64,000 nucleotides of DNA, from assembly GCA_029990175.1 (NCBI GenBank), contig JARKIP010000065.1, positions 5,956,501 to 6,020,500 of the forward strand. The letters run 5' to 3'. Source of the stretch: Petunia secreta (taxonomy: Eukaryota > Streptophyta > Magnoliopsida > Solanales > Solanaceae). The position numbers and the translations under genes are program-made. Below, piece by piece: positions 49,791 to 61,108 of this stretch (within the stretch, counting starts at the first letter, position 1; each line of letters starts with the position of its first letter). The notes under the pieces are model-generated. The model did not search any database. It was not told where the DNA came from and saw nothing but the letters and a program-made list of their open reading frames with translations.

Positions 49791-51310
49791 TAAAATAAAA
49801 ATCAATAACAAATAAATAATTAAATAAGCCTAATAAAATCAAATTTATAACCTTCCAGAACATTAGCCATATCTTTTTTCTCAGAAACAAAGTCTGCAGC
49901 AACAGGGAAAAAAATGGTGTAAACAGAAACTAGAAAAAATGAATATTCAATTAAAACTGGACAAAAATAGGATGCAGACCTAAAGGAATATAAGGGGGGA
50001 AACCATCAAAGTTAACTTGCTCATCACAACATATTTCTTGAACCTTCTCCGCAGATTCTAAAAAAATATATAAACAAACAAAAAAATAATTTACATAACA
50101 ATAATCAAAACCAAAATGTACATCAAAAGCAATTAAGAATCAACAAACAATAAATATTAAGACTGGAATGTGAGAATACCAGAATGATTTTCGTTTTGAC
50201 ATCGATCTGGCAATTCTGCATTGTCATGGGAGAATTGTGGCTGTTTTTCAGACGGACTTGCAAACCAAAAATTAATGAAGCAATGAACACAAGATAAACG
50301 GATAATAGAAAAATGAAAATACATGAAAACATAATACCATAGCATTGATATGCAAAATTCAATTCCTCTTCCTGATCATAATTTCCAACAGAGGGACCAT
50401 CGTCATGATATTCATCTCTTTCATTCGTTTCTTTGCCCGACACAGAGACCTTGAATAATAAAATAAAAAAGGTTAATAATTGAAACTAACAAACAAAAAG
50501 AATACTATAGGCACATACACATACCCCATCAGATTCATGGCCCTCTCCCAAATCATCCGGATCAATGTTTAACTTCTTGAAAATGTTATCAAAGCACTTA
50601 ACCATATACAACTTCAACCCCCGCTCATCAGCCTGCAACAATTTCTGTTGCCCAAACAATAACTGCACATCGGGTGAAGAATGATGATTAAAACAACTAC
50701 TACTTGATTGATGTCCTGGTCCTGCTGTTGGTGAATTTTGAGCTACACCAACAGGCTCATCACAAGGTTGTTCATCAGCATCCCCTGGACCAATATCATA
50801 GGACTTAACATCCGGCAGTTTAAATCGCACACTTTCTTCTCCAGAAGGTTCAACCTTTGTAAACAGTACCTTAACAAAAAAATAACATAATAAAATTTAC
50901 CAACATATAAAATACAAAACCTATAGAAAATGTATGCTATGATAATTCATGTATAGCCATTCTACTAATATGTATAACACTAATATATATGCACTGTATA
51001 TTCATATTGTATGCATATTATATGTTTAATAATATAGATATTCAATACATATACCTCTGGCATGTACAATGCACTCCTATGTCAATAATATGTATGTAAA
51101 AACTATTCTTTATATGCAACCTTAAACAAATAATATCACAAATATGCAAGAAATATCGGTAATATGTAATTTCTGTGACAGTATGCAAGGTATCTCCATG
51201 AAAATATCAACAGAAACAGTTAAAATAAAATAGTCAAAACCTGCGATTTCTTTAAGCTAAAGAACCCTTTCTGCAAGTCATCGAAATCATAAGTCCTCTT
51301 TACATGCCAA

Positions 51311-52072
51311 TTAAGAATTCGGGGGGGATGTGTTTGCAACTCTAAAAGAAATCTTGTCATGCACAGTGGGGCAATTCTCATAAAAGCACGCCTGCAAGGC
51401 ATACGGCAAACTAGCAAAGCGGTAACACTGAAGAAAGGGCCTCAGCTTGTCATGCATCGACATAATTGTCGCAAGAAACAGCTTTGTACCCCATGGGAAT
51501 GTCTGCCATGCACCGCATTCAACAACATTGAATTCCTTCTCCCATTGTAGTATCAAAATTTGCTGAATTCTTTGTAAAAAACAAGAATGTATGGATGAAA
51601 TACAAAGCAACAAGCTTGATAGCATCTTCATCACTTCTCCACTTTTTGGTGACAAACACTCAACCAACCCTTTCTTTGTAACTTTCGATGCACCCCCAAA
51701 GTACAACTCTAACAATCGTTTAGGGACTTCCGAATGGTACTCTTTTAGGTGATCACCCACACAGTTTAGTCCAGTAACCAATCCAAACTCCAGCAGACCA
51801 AACCTCATTTTGTTGCCGTAGAAATCAAACCATAAAGCATCGGTATCATCCCTTGGCGGACATACTTCTCGCAGCAACAAAGAATTCAACAATTTGTTAC
51901 ACGTAACAAAGGCAGACATGTCAAGGAAATGACCGAAATATGACTGCCTAAAAATTTCCAATAATCTATCATTAAGAACCTGCTTGATAATTGGGATAAC
52001 TTCAATAATTGTATGAGTACATATCCTACGGCTTCGGTATTGATCCCGACGAAAATAGAGTTTCAACGGCTA
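51311..52072 (-). pseudogene. DUF1985 domain exon
   Basis: After a TACTAG acceptor the frame runs about 250 codons. It has the DUF1985 signature blocks FRQSYFGHFLDM, LLLREVCPPRDDT, LWFDFYGNKMRFGLLEFGLVTGLNC and an FPWGTKLFLATIM region. DUF1985 is of unknown function and in plants is found with ULP1-type domains in MULEs. The frame is lost at a run of seven C (minus strand; 51321-51327) just before the ILNW block, which continues open in another frame (to about 51220). Confidence 0.75.
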
Positions 52073-53913
52073 GTACAAGAAAAAAATATAAACATGAGAG
52101 AAAAATTAAACAAACAAATAAGTACAACCAGAACAATCAAAATGCAATTTTGACAGCTAAAACAAGTAGTACAACAACAAATATATGTGAAGGAAAACTG
52201 TTTGTATGCATTTGAAATTTTATGCTTGGTTAATATGCAATAGGTATCTTCTTGTATGTCAATAAACTACCACATCACAAAAGGTATATGGTACATACTG
52301 TGTAATACAATATGCAAACTAACAACAATATTATGAATCTTCTGAAACTACACACCTAAAATATAAAAGAATACTTAATTCAGTTTAGATATACCTGTAA
52401 TATGCAACCAATATCCCTGTACTATGAACCAGTAACATGCAGGTATACAAATAAAAATATAAAAACATACTAAATTCAGAATGTATATCCCATAATATGC
52501 AAGTAATATCCCCTCAGTATGTACAAATATCAGTAATAAGAACACAACTTACACAACTGACATACAAAAAACATACTAATATCGGTAATATGCAAGTAAT
52601 ATTACTGTAATATGTACAGAGGCACATCAAAATAAAATAAAAAATCAAACTAAACATAAAACACACGTGCGGAATATTATATAAACATACCTCGACATCA
52701 ACCAAAGGAAAGTCATCAGTCTTAACAGACTTAACTGCTCTCTTACACTTCGCTTGAAATAACTTCTTCTTCACTGAAGACGGAGATGAACCACACAAAA
52801 CTTACTTTTTTTTAACAATAACAGGGGGCTCGCTATCAGAATCGTCACTCGATGAATCGACTCTTACGCCTTTACCCTTACCATCTGAACCAACATCTTT
52901 TGTTTTAGTTTTGCGCTTATCCACCTGACGACTCCTCTTGTTACTATTCAATTTGCATGTGGACCTAGTAACACGACTAGGTGTAACAACGGCAGATTTC
53001 TTCGGAGGAGAAATATCAAAATCATCAAAATCATCGTCTTCAATTACATGCACCGGTTTTCTTGGATTCTTACCCCCTCGCTTAGCTGTTAAAACTGCAC
53101 AATTGTGCCAATAAATCAATATAAAAAACGGTTTAAAACTAAAATCATCAACTATATCAGAAAATTTTATGAAAATAAATTGTATACAAGGAAATATCAC
53201 AAACTAAGAAAATAATATATGAAAAAAAGGCAGAATTACCAAGACAGTTAAAAGAACTGCTGAAGAAGGCGACGTCTGCACAAGATATATATAAAATTAT
53301 AGATGGAGTAGATAAAAAGGGAACTTTGATTTTAATTTGATTTGCAAAATTTAAAAAATTTGGTTTACCGCTTTTGTTTTGTTATTACCGAAAAAATAGG
53401 GAATACATCTTAAGCGTGGTAATTACTTGAGAAGCGGGAAAAACTACTAAATGCATACTTAATGAATATCCCACATTTCCATAATTGTAGGCACGGTAAA
53501 AGGAAGATAAAAAGTTTTTAAAAGTGGCTATTAAATGATAAGTAAATAAGTCTAAAAGTCTATTTGGAATAATATAGATAAAATGTATCTATTTTCTGAT
53601 AAACACCCTCCCAAATGTTTATACTGTGTAAAAATTCTAATAATTAATTGATTGCATGATCGGGAGAAAAATCAATGAAAAATTGTTGAAAAACTATAAA
53701 ATACATTGGGAAAGGAAACTTTTTGGTACCAGTAAAGTTAGAATTTTTTTTTTGGTTAGAGTTGGAATTGAATTCAATTTTTCTTTAATGTTATTTACTT
53801 TTCTTTGTAATTTTAGTTTCACTAAAAAAAGGCAAACAAAATTATTTAAAAAAGTTATTGTATCAATTACCTTCAAGTTTACCTGATGGTGTAAAAAGTT
53901 TGGTACACTGATA

Positions 53914-53932
53914 GTGCACCAAACTTAAACTC
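53914..53932. repeat. Right terminal inverted repeat of the MULE (perfect core)
   Basis: GTGCACCAAACTTAAACTC, the exact reverse complement of 41145-41163, directly followed by target duplication ATTAAGTTA (53933-53941). Confidence 0.9.
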
Positions 53933-53973
53933 ATTAAGTTATACGTAGTGGTGACCACCCCAATAGTCTCTGT

Positions 53974-54010
53974 CCCCCCCCCCCCCCCTCCCTTCTCTCT
54001 CTCTCTCTCT
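53974..54010. repeat. C homopolymer and CT tract
   Basis: About 15 C followed by (CT)n, immediately before the LINE A-tail complement. Low-complexity sequence, likely length-polymorphic. Confidence 0.9.
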
Positions 54011-54012
<2 letters not shown>

Positions 54013-54046
<34 letters not shown>

Positions 54047-54310
54047 TAAGAAGGCCAATTTATTAAGTAAAAACAATAAGCTAGTCATTACAAAAGGGAA
54101 CTAGACAATCAGTTCCCAAACCATAAAAGTCTCCCAAGAGTTTTTCACGATGAAAGTAGGGGGAGAGTTGAAAAGCAAAAGATTGTTCCTCATTCTTGGA
54201 TCTTGATTTTTGCCAAAGGATGCAAGTTCATCCGCTACTGTATTTGCTTTCCGATAGATGTGGCGTACTTGTTGCTAGCCGAGATCCTCCATGATTGTCC
54301 AAGATGTGAC
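54013..54310 (-). mobile_element. LINE (non-LTR retrotransposon) 3' end, 5'-truncated
   Basis: On the minus strand a fragment of about 270 bp ends in an A-tail of about 31 nt (54043-54013). Its translation has QQVRHIYRKANTVADELASFG, the block that closes the RNase H-like domain at the C-terminus of plant L1-type LINEs, followed by a short tail and stop. One in-frame stop precedes the block. Strong 5' truncation is usual for LINE copies. The left limit and target duplication were not resolved. Confidence 0.72.
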
Positions 54311-54498
54311 AAATTAATTGAATATATAAAACATTTGACTGCCAAAAATGATACTTGTTTACATTTTTGCAAATTCATATTGTTTGGACCTTTTTCTTTA
54401 TCATGTGAATTTTTCTTTCGGTTGTTATATATCTTCGTGTCTCCTTTGCTCTTTTTCCTATTTTTCTATTTAAAATAAATCATTCAACTTTACATATA

Positions 54499-54525
54499 CT
54501 AGTATAGTACCCGCGCGATGCGCGG
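54499..54525 (-). other. Helitron D 3' terminus, reverse orientation
   Basis: On the minus strand hairpin CCGCGCATCGCGCGG (54525-54511) then GTACTATACTAG ending at 54499, with T next. It is the same terminus as Helitrons A and B, opposite strand. The body extends to the right; no 5' end was found before the Tat element. Confidence 0.8.
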
Positions 54526-56137
54526 ATAATATTAAATTAGAAAAAATATTTTTTTAATCAATTGGAGTGTAAATGGTATTTTCCATTAAATTTAGTTTTA
54601 ACTCCAATTTTGGGATGAAAATTTTTTTCTAGTCATATTTCTAACCAAAAACATGGTTTAAATAACCTGTCGAGAGTCTACTGGAAACATCATCTCCACC
54701 ATCATAGGGGTAAAGCTGCATACATCTCACCATTCCTAAATCCCATTTGTGGGATATCACTTGGTATGTTGTTGTTGTTGGTTTCAATAATCTAAATTCC
54801 AACTTTTGTGATTATCAACTTTATGTCTTTGCAGATGAATGATCTATAAGTTCATTTTGCATCTTCTCCAATGTATAAGACTTTCATTTCTCTTCTTTAC
54901 CATTGTTAGCTATACACGAATATTTATTTATTTATGCTCCCATTTGCGTATATCTTTTCAATTCCAATAACTTAATTAATTTGGACTATATTAATCCAAA
55001 TGATATCATATTTTCCCCCAAATTGTGATGGTGAATTTGTTTAAAGTATAATTCATTACTGTTTATACTTTTCATTATAGTTATATTATCTTTTTGGGTA
55101 TAGTAATTAATCGCATTTAATTCAACAAAATTTTAACTATTATTTACTTCTCTATGATGAACCCAATAGCAAATAAATTATGAAATTAAAAGAAACTAAT
55201 CATATTTTTAAGTGTTCCAAGAAAGTGCATTAATTTAATTTCTTTCTAAATTTAATTGTGGTAATTGTTTAAATTTTCATACTTTGAAAGTAAAGTTAGT
55301 AAAAAATTCAATTAAAGCGCAATAGAATTACATTTCTTATTATCAGTATACATTTGACAGGATTGATCATCACGTTACTATATTCAAGTACCTTCTCATT
55401 TGACAAATACATCTTTTAGGTCTTGCTTATGACATGTTATGCATGAAATAGAATATATTTATGCACTCCTACCTCCTCTGCATGTCTTCTATCATGTGAT
55501 ACCACCCGTACTTCTTCATGGCACACACATCCAACTTATTAAAAAAAAATATGTACATTTTTTTAACTCTTCTTAGATCTTTCTAATACTTTCATTATTA
55601 TAGTAGGAGAATAATATTAGGACCAAATACTTGAGAAGTACATTTACAGATAAAAAGTATAATACTCTCATATCTGCTATGATAAATCTATAATTGATAA
55701 AAATACAGCTACTAAATGCACATATTGAAATCCTTAAATTACTAAAACTAACTCATCTGAATCTTTACATAATACTTCGGCGCCTGGTCAATCTACATAT
55801 CTATCAAAAAGAGTTCACCTTGCGAAACATTTGTGCCGCATCAACCAAATGTTATTGTATGTTTCCATCGATCCAAAGTCATGGATCTTCTGTTATAGTC
55901 AGACTTAATAGATAAATCATCCATGTAATATGAACTATATTACAAAAAAAAAAGGATTCAAATTTAACCTTTGTATTTTCCAGCGTAGCGAGTGCAAGTT
56001 TCTGTGTTTTATAATCAGGGCAATATTTCATAACAATTTTATTTTCACTCTGTTTTAGGTGCTTCCATGCAAAGTAACTGACACGACATGTTACATGTTC
56101 AAAGAGTTATGAGATGAAAGAATAACACAGATTAATG
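54526..56137. other. AT-rich DNA, presumably Helitron D body, no gene
   Basis: About 1.6 kb of AT-rich DNA. The only frame over 70 codons (55694-55915) has no recognisable feature. A (TTG)n patch lies near 54768-54780. Confidence 0.4.
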
Positions 56138-56810
56138 TATTGGATAAAAACTGACTAGACTTGGAAAGGTGACACGTGTCTTCCATGTGGCACGGACAGA
56201 CATTTCAACGGACAGACGTCTAGCGGACAGACATCTATCACGAGCAGACCTAAGGGAGTTATGAAACACTTCAACGGTCAACACGATCTAAATGAGCAAT
56301 CATTAACACGATCATCCACGGTCAATCTATTAATGGTCATTAAAGCAATCATTACGACCCAACGGTTATGACTCCAACGGATAGGCGACCGACAGTTACT
56401 TATCCAGACGGATCCACACCCAGCTGTTACAAAAATCCCAATGGGTGCCTACCAAGCTTATAAATAGCATTCGCCTTAATCGATTGTAGACAACTTTTAC
56501 TTCCTATCTGCAATATCAGTAAGAATACTCTCTCTCTCGATGTTGCTCAGTTATTCCCTTTGTTCTTATTTAGCTCTCTGTTTTACTCTTCGGGAGAGTG
56601 ACTGATATCGAAGAACTCTCTCCGAGGACGAGTGATACGATACGGTTACTTCTCCTTATCTACATTTTGCGCATTACTTTTATTAGCTCATACGTGCATA
56701 TTGTTATCATCTCAGCTCATCATATAGACTCTTAATCTCAACTATTGATCGTGACCCCGCAAATACATATTTAATTGTTAATTGGCCTAAAATCGGATCT
56801 AGGTTAAACA
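56138..56810 (+). repeat. 5' LTR of the Tat element (left limit approximate)
   Basis: The right end is ...TTAAACA at 56810, three bases before the primer site. A TATA box TATAAATAG is at 56459-56467. The left end is placed at TGTATTGG by the TG rule only; 56091 is an alternative. A triplicated CGGACAGAC motif (56193, 56209, 56224) sits in U3. The partner LTR is outside the window, so the start cannot be confirmed. Confidence 0.55.
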
Positions 56811-56813
56811 ATT

Positions 56814-56831
56814 TGGCGACCACAGTGGGAG
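56814..56831 (+). other. Primer binding site, tRNA-Arg
   Basis: TGGCGACCACAGTGGGAG is complementary to the 3' end of a plant tRNA-Arg (UCG anticodon, as I recall its sequence) including CCA, 18 of 18. It follows the LTR end after ATT. Confidence 0.75.
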
Positions 56832-56912
56832 CCGGTCAATAGCCTTCGTAGGTTAATAGTTTATCTTTAACATTATATCTACTTTTGTCTATCTTTTTGC
56901 TCTATAACTAAC

Positions 56913-58613
56913 ATGGCAGAAAGCAACTCTCAACAAACTATCGTAGGCGGAGAACAGGTAAATACTCCTTCACTCCATCTTGATTACTCCCCTGATTATT
57001 CTCCCGATTACTCGTCCGACGGGCAGCAGCAATCTTCCCAAGGACCGGTCAGGCAGCGATACAGGTGTATGCGCTCTAAGAGCACTACTCCACCTAGGAG
57101 ACAGCGCCATAGGAGTCTCTCCCCTGGCCGAGGGAACCTCCAAGAAACACTCTTTGCTTTCTTGCAGGAACAGGCAGAAGTAAACCGAGGAATAAATGAG
57201 GCACTCACCTCTCTCCGAAGAAGCAACCCTTCAGCTGCAAGGGTCGAAGCTGCGGCACCGGATCGTGACGCGCCATCTTCACATACCTCAAGGCAAGGCG
57301 GAGAGCGGAACAACGGAGGTACCATAGATCCTACGACTCAAGTCAACCAAAATCAGAACGGAGGATCTATGGCGCCTACGGATGTGAGCCTTGTTGTGGA
57401 AGCCCTCACCAAGCAATTCAAGGAAAGCCAGGAAGCACTTCAGAAGTCTCTCCATGAAAGAATCGATCAGATACCAGGCGCTCCACCCACACTGAAGAAA
57501 GTTGATGTCCAGCGTTATTCACAGCGACCCTGGAAGAAGGAGGCAGCCCCAAAAGCGATACCAAAGACGTTTAAAATGCCAAAAATCCCTAGGTATCGCG
57601 GAATGTCTTATCAAAACGACCATCTCATGATGTTCAGTAACATTATCAAAGCCAGCGATCTCACCGACGAGGAGATCGAATCTGTTCAACTGAAGAAGTT
57701 CGTAGAAACCCTAGCAGACGGTGCTCTGCGATGGTATTCGATGTTGCCACCCAACTCCATTGGATCTTTCGCAGAGATGGCCGAGTTGTTCGTGAAAGCA
57801 CATACAGGCGCTCAGAAGACGGAGACCCGCGTTGAGGACATCTTTGAGATCAAGCAGAGACCCGACGAGTCTCTGCGCAAGTATGTGGATCGTTTCCAGA
57901 GGGAACGTATGTTACTCCCCAAAGTACCAGATAGATGGGCAGCGATCGCATTCACCAACAGCCTGGACATCAGGAGCTCAGAGGCCACGCGTAGACTTTA
58001 TGAGTCTCTTCGCGAGTTCCCAGCAGCCAGTTAGTCAAACATCTACAATCGTTACAATTCTAAGGTACATATCGATGAAGATAAATTAATCGGAACAGGT
58101 ACTCGAGGAAGAGCTTAGACACGTAGCGGTGGACTCGACGGAAAGGCCGAGTTAGAGAAAATAGACGTACGTTATGAACCGTACCCTGATCAGACACGCA
58201 GCCATTCCAAAGGACGCAATCGCAGCAACAAAGGATTATCACGGAGAGATGGTTCGGAATCAAGTCTCCGTGGAGCAGCAAGCTTGCCAAGTTTCAACGT
58301 GGAAACGTCCGAGGTAGTAGCGGCACTCAAAGACATGGGAGAGAAGGTCAAATGGCCAAAAGACATGAAATCCGACCCAAGCAAGTGAAACCAGGATCTG
58401 TGGTGCGATTTCCATCGTGATCACGGCCATACCACCGAAGACTGCAAAGCCCCCAGGTATGAAATTGCTCATTTGTTGAAACAAGGATTCTTGAAGGAGT
58501 TCCTGACCGAGAAGGGAAAGCAGACTCATGCGAAGGCACAGCAAAACAAACCTGGCCCTCCGTGAGCATCCTATCTGAGGAGGACAGTTAATGTTATTTC
58601 AGGTGAGATCGAG
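56913..58613 (+). pseudogene. Tat gag
   Basis: Starts at an ATG 82 bp after the primer site. There is an Arg/Ser-rich N-terminal region (about residues 45-75), a Gln-rich segment, then the retrotransposon gag domain (about residues 225-370: RYRGMSYQNDHLMMFSNII, WYSMLPPNSIGSF, FEIKQRPDESLRKYVDRFQ). The frame stops at TAG 58032 but continues recognisably through stops at 58116, 58386 and 58563. It includes a CDFHRDHGHTTEDC Cys/His block that serves as the zinc-knuckle counterpart in this lineage. Stops replace Trp or Arg codons. Confidence 0.85.
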
Positions 58614-59174
58614 GTGGACTCTATTACTTTCACAGCAAAGAAGTATGAAAAGGTTTCCATCACAAACAACAAGCGCCCACGATCAGAAGAAGTAATCACA
58701 TTTGAGGACTCTGATGCAAATGGTTCGCAATTCCCACATGCTGATGCGTTAGTCATTACGTTACGCGTGGCGGAGTTCGACATCAAGAGAGTACTCATTG
58801 ATGCGGGCAGCTCTGCAAACATTATCCAATCACGGGTTGTCAGAGAGATGCAGGTGTCAGACAAGATCGTGCCCATATCTCGAGTTCTGTCCGGTTTCAA
58901 TAATTCCAGTGAGAAGACTCTCGGGGAGATTACCCTCACGACCCTTGCCGAAGGAGTAGCAAAGGAAACAACTTTCCATATTGTCGATGCGGATCTAGCC
59001 TACAATATCATATTGGGCAGACCTTGGATCCACGACATGCAAGCTGTTCCTTCTACTTATCATCAGGTTTTGAAGTTCCCATCCGAATGGGGAGTACGTG
59101 AGGTTCGAGGAGAGCAGCGCTCTGCCCGAGATTGCTATTCTGTGGCTCTCAAACTGCCCGAAGAGAACAAATAG
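58614..59174 (+). pseudogene. Tat aspartic protease
   Basis: Polyprotein-processing protease in the same frame as gag. It has VLIDAGSSANII with the active-site Asp-Ala-Gly-Ser (the usual Thr/Ser position is Ala, common in this lineage), and a later YNIILGRPWIHDM flap/ILGR block. It ends at TAG 59172 within the linker to RT. Confidence 0.82.
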
Positions 59175-60365
59175 CAATTACAGCGACCGGGACCAGACGT
59201 ACCACCCGAAGCGGCTGAGTACGTAGTCCCAGAATTTATTGCGAAGATGGATGAAAGAGAAAACCACATGCCAACCGTGGAGGCTTTGGAACCTGAAGAA
59301 CTGTTCGCCGATAAGCCAGAACGGAAGGTATATCTAGGGACCGAGCTGAACGAGCGCCTACGAGGAGATATCCTCCAGTTTCTCAAGGAGCGGCATACAC
59401 CATTCGCCTGGTCTCACGCAGATATGACAGGTATTTCTCCTGACATCATTACTCACAGGTTGAACGTTGATCCGTATCACCGCCCGGTGAAACAAAAGAC
59501 GCGCCAGCAAGGATCTTTTCAGAACCAGGTCATCAATGATGAGATCGATCGGCTGCTAAAAATCGGTTCAGTACGTGAAGTCAAGTACCCAGACTGGCTA
59601 GCCAACGTGGTTGTCGTGCCTAAAAAGAACGGTAAATGGAGAGTTTGCATTGACTTCACAGATCTAAACAAAGCCTGCCTGAAGGATTCATATCCTCTCC
59701 CCAGGATAGATCAGCTGATCGATGCAACGGCCGGACATGAAGTGCTAACCTTCCTCGACGCATACTCCGGATAAAACCAGATACTAATGGATCCTAACGA
59801 CCAGGAGAAGACGGCGTTCATCACCTGTCGAGGTACGTATTGTTACAAAGTTATGCCTTTTGGACTGAAAAATGCAGGTGCAACCTATCAGCGTCTAGTC
59901 AATCGAATGTTCCACGACCATATCGGGAAGACTATGGAAGTATACATCGATGACATGCTAATAAAATCCAAACGAGCAGAGGATCATCTGACACATCTGA
60001 AGGAAGCTTTCCGAATCCTAGATCAGTATAACATGAAGCTGAATCCAGAGAAATGCGCTTTCAGAGTCGGATCGGGGAAGTTTCTTGGATTCATTGTTTC
60101 TCAGCGTGGCATTGAAGTCAATCCCGCTCAGATTAAAGCCATTGAATCTATCCCAGATGTACTTCACAATAGGAAAGATGTCATGAAACTAACAGGGAGA
60201 GTGGCAGCTCTATGCAGGTTCATCTCCCGGTCATCTGACCGTTGCAAAAGTTTCTTCGATGTCCTAAAACAAAACAAGGAGTTCGAATGGACTCCCGAAT
60301 GCCAGCAAGCATTGAGGGATTTGAAAAAGTATCTGTCCAATCCTCCATTGCTCTCCACGCCTTAG
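59175..60365 (+). pseudogene. Tat reverse transcriptase
   Basis: RT blocks in order: FAWSHADMTGI, RQQGSFQNQVINDEIDRLLKIG, WRVCIDFTDLNKACLKDSYPLP, TFLDAYSG (stop TAA 59772 follows directly), CYKVMPFGLKNAGATYQRLV, and the catalytic YIDDM at about 59943-59957. They are followed by LNPEKCAF and the thumb region. The frame continues through TAA 59772 to TAG 60363. Catalytic Asp-Asp are intact but the ORF is broken. Confidence 0.87.
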
Positions 60366-61000
60366 GAAGGTGAACAGCTGCTGATTTATTTGGCAGTCTC
60401 AGAGTCATCGGTAAGCGCTGTGTTAGTTCGGGAAGACAAAGGTAAGCAGCTTCCTATTTATTACATCAGCAAAGCTCTAATTGATACGGAAACACGTTAT
60501 CAACCTTCAGAAAAATTAGCACTGGCATTAGTAACTGTTGCTCGTAAGTTACGCCCTTATTTTCAAAGTTATTCGATAGGTGTGGTTACAACTTTTCCTT
60601 TGCGAAATGTTCTGCACAAACCTGAATTTTCAGGAAGGCTGGTGAAATGGGCTATAGAATTATCTGAATTTGATGTAACCTATCAGCCTAGAGTAGCGAT
60701 AAAATCGCAAGTCCTAGCAGACTTCGTAGCCGACTTCAGCACTAACATATACCCTAAGGTAGAAAGGGAATCTATTCTTTATGCAGGGCAGGCTCCCGGC
60801 ACATGGACCCTTCACACAGACGGCTCCTCGAGCGTCAAAGGGTCCGGCCTTGGACTGGTTCTTGTTGCCCCATCCGGCGAGACGGTAAGGCAGGCTATCA
60901 AGTGCCCATTTATTACTAACAATGAGGCCGAATATGAGGCCGTTATTGCAGGATTGGAACTAGCCTGAAGTTATGGAGCAACCATCGTCAAGCTGTAAAG
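60366..61000 (+). pseudogene. Tat tandem RNase H domains
   Basis: The first domain (60390-60740) has the AVSESSVSAVLVRED start and a KLALALVTVARKL block. It is a decayed-type Gypsy RNase H: the usual first Asp position is Ala-Val-Ser-Glu here. The second (about 60801-61000) starts TWTLHTDGSSS with an intact Asp, has NEAEYEAVIAGLELA with Glu, and continues past TGA 60966 and TAA 60996 into a SDSQLVVNQ block. Dual RNase H is the Tat signature; the second copy is thought to take over catalysis. Confidence 0.82.
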
Positions 61001-61108
61001 CGACTCTCAGCTCGTGGTCAATCAAATCAATGGAGGTTTCATTGCACGAGAATCCCGGATGCAAATATACCTCGCCCGAGTGAAAGAGCTCCTAGCACAA
61101 TTTGGTGA

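Larger units (their letters stand above)
46318..53096 (-). pseudogene. MULE-borne DUF1985 + ULP1-like (C48) peptidase gene, multi-exon, disabled
   Basis: On the minus strand exons run from about 53096 to 46318. An N-terminal Lys/Asp/Ser-rich segment (53096-52691) has an in-frame TAA at 52803. The DUF1985 exon follows (about 52072-51311), then an acidic/Gln-rich linker (about 50872-50486), a run of small repeated exons (about 50440-48820), and a basic segment (48298-47971). A NIYLARENNLNPMF..DKKDWFHVL block (about 47870-47760) precedes the peptidase exons 47094-46571 and 46486-46318. The family (ubiquitin-like protease C48, SUMO protease fold) is recognised by the peptidase blocks and the final RSRYAMYLWHYGMTKQ-like end. 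The expected His and Cys are not present (see findings). Exon limits are from splice-site reading and need transcript data. Confidence 0.7.
41145..53932. mobile_element. Mutator-like element carrying transposase and DUF1985/ULP1-like gene (12.8 kb)
   Basis: The termini are a perfect 19-bp inverted repeat GAGTTTAAGTTTGGTGCAC (41145-41163 and, inverted, 53914-53932), extending imperfectly to about 60 bp with shared TTACACCATC-GGTAA. The perfect 9-bp duplication ATTAAGTTA lies outside at 41136-41144 and 53933-53941, the Mutator hallmark. Inside are a MuDR-type transposase on the plus strand (42259-44940) and a converging minus-strand gene (about 53096-46318) encoding DUF1985 and a ULP1-like C48 peptidase. 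This arrangement is like the Kaonashi (ULP1-carrying) MULEs described in plants. Both genes carry disabling changes. Confidence 0.88.

Noticed and set aside
54203..54478. Plus-strand frame of 91 codons
   Set aside because: Overlaps the LINE RNase H fragment on the opposite strand and AT-rich flank; hydrophobic by composition.
58571..58939. Minus-strand frame of 122 codons opposite the Tat protease
   Set aside because: Shadow of the protease coding strand.
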